Made by a program: the position numbers and the translations under genes. DNA of 37,931 nucleotides from Candidatus Zhuqueibacterota bacterium (GTDB lineage: Bacteria > Zhuqueibacterota > Zhuqueibacteria > Thermofontimicrobiales > Sulfurfontimicrobiaceae). The notes under the pieces were generated by a model. It worked only from the letters and a program-made list of their open reading frames with translations, did not search any database and was not told the origin of the DNA. Location: assembly GCA_016927835.1 (NCBI GenBank), contig JAFGMA010000206.1:1-37931 (forward strand), given 5' to 3'. This document shows positions 35,649 to 37,931 of this stretch, in pieces (within the stretch, counting starts at the first letter, position 1; every line of letters begins with the position of its first letter).

Positions 35649-35939
35649 AATCTATCGGTTTCTGAAATTCCACAGATCGACCACCGTCCTCTTAGATGTT
35701 AGCCCCTGTTGACGCAGGTTGCGCAATGAAAATGACTCACCCTTCCAACCAGTCAAAATGCCAGCGAATCGCCTCAAAAATTTGCTTGCCCCGCAAAGGA
35801 TTCCCCAATTCAATAGTCACCTTTTGCCGAAAATGATCGTAAGCACACAAATTCAATTTGCGTGCGGAACAACATCAGTTGCCGGTAGTTGCATTGATTC
35901 TAAGGGGATCGCTCGCAAACTAACCAGGGAGCTACAACG

Positions 35940-37823
35940 ATGAAGACTGAAATCGCCGAATTTCCACTGAACCTGCTGTTTTCCAAAGACGATATTCCAC
36001 GAATTGAACAAAATATCCAATATCCCGTCTTTCATGATTTTTGGCAAGCCTTGCTCAAGGAAGACATTGAAAAGGATGGCAATTTCCTGCGTGAAGCATT
36101 TATCTACGCCATCACCGGTAAGTTGAGCAGGGGCAAAGCAGCTAAAAAAGAAATACTGAAAATACTCGAAAAAAAACACTGGGACAGCTTCGTGGAAGAT
36201 GGCAATCAACGCTTGGGATTTCTTCAAGGCGGGCGCTTAACCGCCTGGATGTCACTGGGCTACGATTGGATCTACGACTTATTGACCCCGGAAGAGCGAA
36301 CGCTGATTTTGCAGCAGATCGCCGAAAAAGGTTGCATTCCCATTTTGCGCGGACTTCGCGGAATGCGCTATCCGGAAACGGTCAAGGGCTGGGGATTTGA
36401 TCCGGAACATACGCCGGCGCTTGAAGTGCGGGATATGCGTCGCTGGCAGCACATTCTGGGGCACAATAATTTCAGGGCGGTCATGTCCGGCGGATTGGCG
36501 TTGGGCATCTTCGCCGTTGAACGCACTGACCCGCGAGCCGAAGAATGGAAAGAAATGCTGCTGGATAGCTTTTATCGCTTCGCACGACTGGTTAAGCCGG
36601 ACGGCAGTTATGATGAAGGAGTGGGATATTGCAACTATGCCACCGAGTACCTGATATTTTTGATGGAGGTTATCCGGCGCAAAACAGGTAAAAAGCTGTT
36701 TGACGCTGCCAATTTTGTGGGCGTGATGCAATTTGATCTGGCGATGTTTATGCCGCATACGCTGGCACCTGCCGGCAGCGTCAATTTTGGTGATGCCGGC
36801 ACGAGCCTGAAGTCCCATGTCGGTTTCTGGATCGCGCGCCAATCCCGGGATGGATTTTCGCAATACATCGCACTCAATTATCCGCAGGAACATTCAATCT
36901 TTTCACTGATCTGGTACGATCCCACAGTCAAACCTGAACCACCGATCCGGTCGTGCCACTTAATCCGACTGGATCTGGACTGGATAATCGCCCGCACAGG
37001 CTATGAACCTGACGATCTGGTGGCTGCCATGCGCAGCGGCGGTCCGTCCAATCACGAACATGCTGACCGTAATTCTGTCATTTTAAAATTTGCCGGGGAA
37101 ATTCTGCTGGCTGATGCCAAACGCCCGACCTACAATCATCACGATCCGGGCTGGTTTTTGCGCACCTCGCCGGCTCACAACACCGTATTAATCAATGGGC
37201 AGGGGCATCAATACCACGACGGATCGGAAGGAACCAATGAATCGAAAGCCGCAGCGAGCATCGTGCGCCACGGCGAACGCAACGGTTACGTCTTCTGGGC
37301 AAGCGACGCCACGCCGGCATACGCGCTGGTCGATGAGAATGTGAAATCGGTCACCCGCACAGTTTTGGTTTTGCATCAAATCCCGGCGCTGATCGTGCTG
37401 GACAAGCTCCGCATGAAAGATTCACCGGCAACGTTCACTGCACGCTGGCACGTGGAAAACTCAGATAAAGCAGGCACCTGTGAAGTCGATGGCAAGTCGT
37501 TCTCCAATTTTCGCCCGGGCGGATTTTTCTATGCGGTTTGCGCGGGATCGCCTGGCATTAGCGTGACCGCAGGGAGGCATCCGCTGCCCGAATCCGTCGG
37601 AATTTTCCCTTATGTGGACATCACCACTCTCGGGAGCGCGATGGAATCGCTGCTGATCACCGCCGGTTGTCCGCTTTTCAACGCCGAAACCCGACCGGAA
37701 ATTGAAATCTCAGCCCGGGGCTCTGACTGGCTCATTCAAATCAAGAAAAATGCAAAATGCGCTTCACTGCGGATATTACCCGAAGGTGCGTTGCCTGAAT
37801 TTGAAATGCTGCATCTCGACTGA
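35940..37823 (+). CDS. Heparinase II/III-family polysaccharide lyase-like protein
   Basis: A 627-aa protein. Residues ~1-330 form an (alpha/alpha) toroid with HILGHNNFRAVMSGG (His175, Asn176) and GYCNYATEYL (Tyr230, Tyr233). Residues ~360-600 form the heparinase II/III beta-sandwich with SGGPSNHEHADRNSVIL (His372, His374) and TSPAHNTVLINGQGH. The family cleaves uronate-containing glycans by beta-elimination, using Asn/His with Tyr and His as catalytic groups; those residues are present. No signal peptide is visible, so it is either cytoplasmic, acting on imported oligosaccharides, or exported unconventionally. AGGGAG 8 nt upstream supports the ATG. The ~100 bp after the stop contain no gene start; they include AGGAGGTG without a following start codon and end in a GC-rich stretch cut by the window edge. 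Confidence 0.88.
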   Translation: MKTEIAEFPLNLLFSKDDIPRIEQNIQYPVFHDFWQALLKEDIEKDGNFLREAFIYAITGKLSRGKAAKKEILKILEKKHWDSFVEDGNQRLGFLQGGRLTAWMSLGYDWIYDLLTPEERTLILQQIAEKGCIPILRGLRGMRYPETVKGWGFDPEHTPALEVRDMRRWQHILGHNNFRAVMSGGLALGIFAVERTDPRAEEWKEMLLDSFYRFARLVKPDGSYDEGVGYCNYATEYLIFLMEVIRRKTGKKLFDAANFVGVMQFDLAMFMPHTLAPAGSVNFGDAGTSLKSHVGFWIARQSRDGFSQYIALNYPQEHSIFSLIWYDPTVKPEPPIRSCHLIRLDLDWIIARTGYEPDDLVAAMRSGGPSNHEHADRNSVILKFAGEILLADAKRPTYNHHDPGWFLRTSPAHNTVLINGQGHQYHDGSEGTNESKAAASIVRHGERNGYVFWASDATPAYALVDENVKSVTRTVLVLHQIPALIVLDKLRMKDSPATFTARWHVENSDKAGTCEVDGKSFSNFRPGGFFYAVCAGSPGISVTAGRHPLPESVGIFPYVDITTLGSAMESLLITAGCPLFNAETRPEIEISARGSDWLIQIKKNAKCASLRILPEGALPEFEMLHLD

Positions 37824-37931
37824 ACCATTCAGGAGGTGGGATAAAATAACCTGGACAGTTTGGCAAAAAGTAATTTTGATAAATAGTTCTGCTCCGTTAA
37901 GTCACCAAAATTTATCTAACGCAGAGGCGCA

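Noticed and set aside
1..37931. CRISPR arrays, tRNA or rRNA genes
   Set aside because: No regularly spaced short repeats, cloverleaf sequences or rRNA segments were seen; the only rRNA-like string is the 13-nt Shine-Dalgarno match at 19248.

Overview
The window looks like a chromosomal piece of a Gram-negative bacterium of the FCB superphylum outside classical Bacteroidetes; a KSB1- or Calditrichota-like lineage is my best guess. The reasons are a secreted protein ending in a type IX secretion (T9SS) sorting domain with an NPFNP motif, a PorV/PorQ-type outer-membrane protein, a TonB-dependent receptor without any SusD partner, and signal peptides that nearly always leave Gln at +1. These sit next to an ABC sugar importer and an NtrC-type two-component system. 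The lineage is inferred from gene style only.

Region 1 (1-3816, minus strand) is a radC-mod-res cluster: a RadC-family JAB protein followed by a type III restriction-modification system. res runs off the left edge. It is followed by about 470 bp without a convincing gene, holding an AT-rich promoter-like stretch and a G7/T7 homopolymer pair.

Region 2 (4289-18495, minus strand) is a carbohydrate catabolism and uptake cluster. In transcription order it has a membrane histidine kinase, an NtrC-like sigma-54 activator, a GH116 beta-glycosidase, a lipoprotein sugar-binding protein, one MalF-type permease, a GNAT acetyltransferase, an M20 metallopeptidase/deacylase, an exported PL22-like oligouronate-lyase-type propeller, a GH42-like TIM-barrel glycosidase and a five-bladed propeller glycosidase. 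A 153-bp MITE with a TAA target duplication sits immediately after the only permease gene; the second permease and ATPase usual for such importers are absent.

Region 3 (19523-37823, plus strand) is a cell-surface cluster, divergent from region 2 across about 1 kb of noncoding DNA. It encodes a secreted Cys-rich protein made of two 318-aa repeats plus a T9SS sorting domain, a strong terminator, a small beta-barrel protein, a TonB-dependent receptor, three paralogous secreted proteins of about 835 aa, a PorV/PorQ-like protein between the first two, and a heparinase II/III-like lyase without a signal peptide. A second MITE copy (TTA duplication) lies between the porV-like gene and the second paralog. 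The receptor and all three paralogs carry EF-hand/dockerin-like DxNxDG-type loops.

My working model is that an extracellular, probably uronate-containing polysaccharide is bound by T9SS-exported surface proteins. Fragments would cross through the TonB receptor and ABC importer and be degraded in the periplasm and cytoplasm under two-component control. The substrate is not established. The least explained part is the three-paralog surface module.
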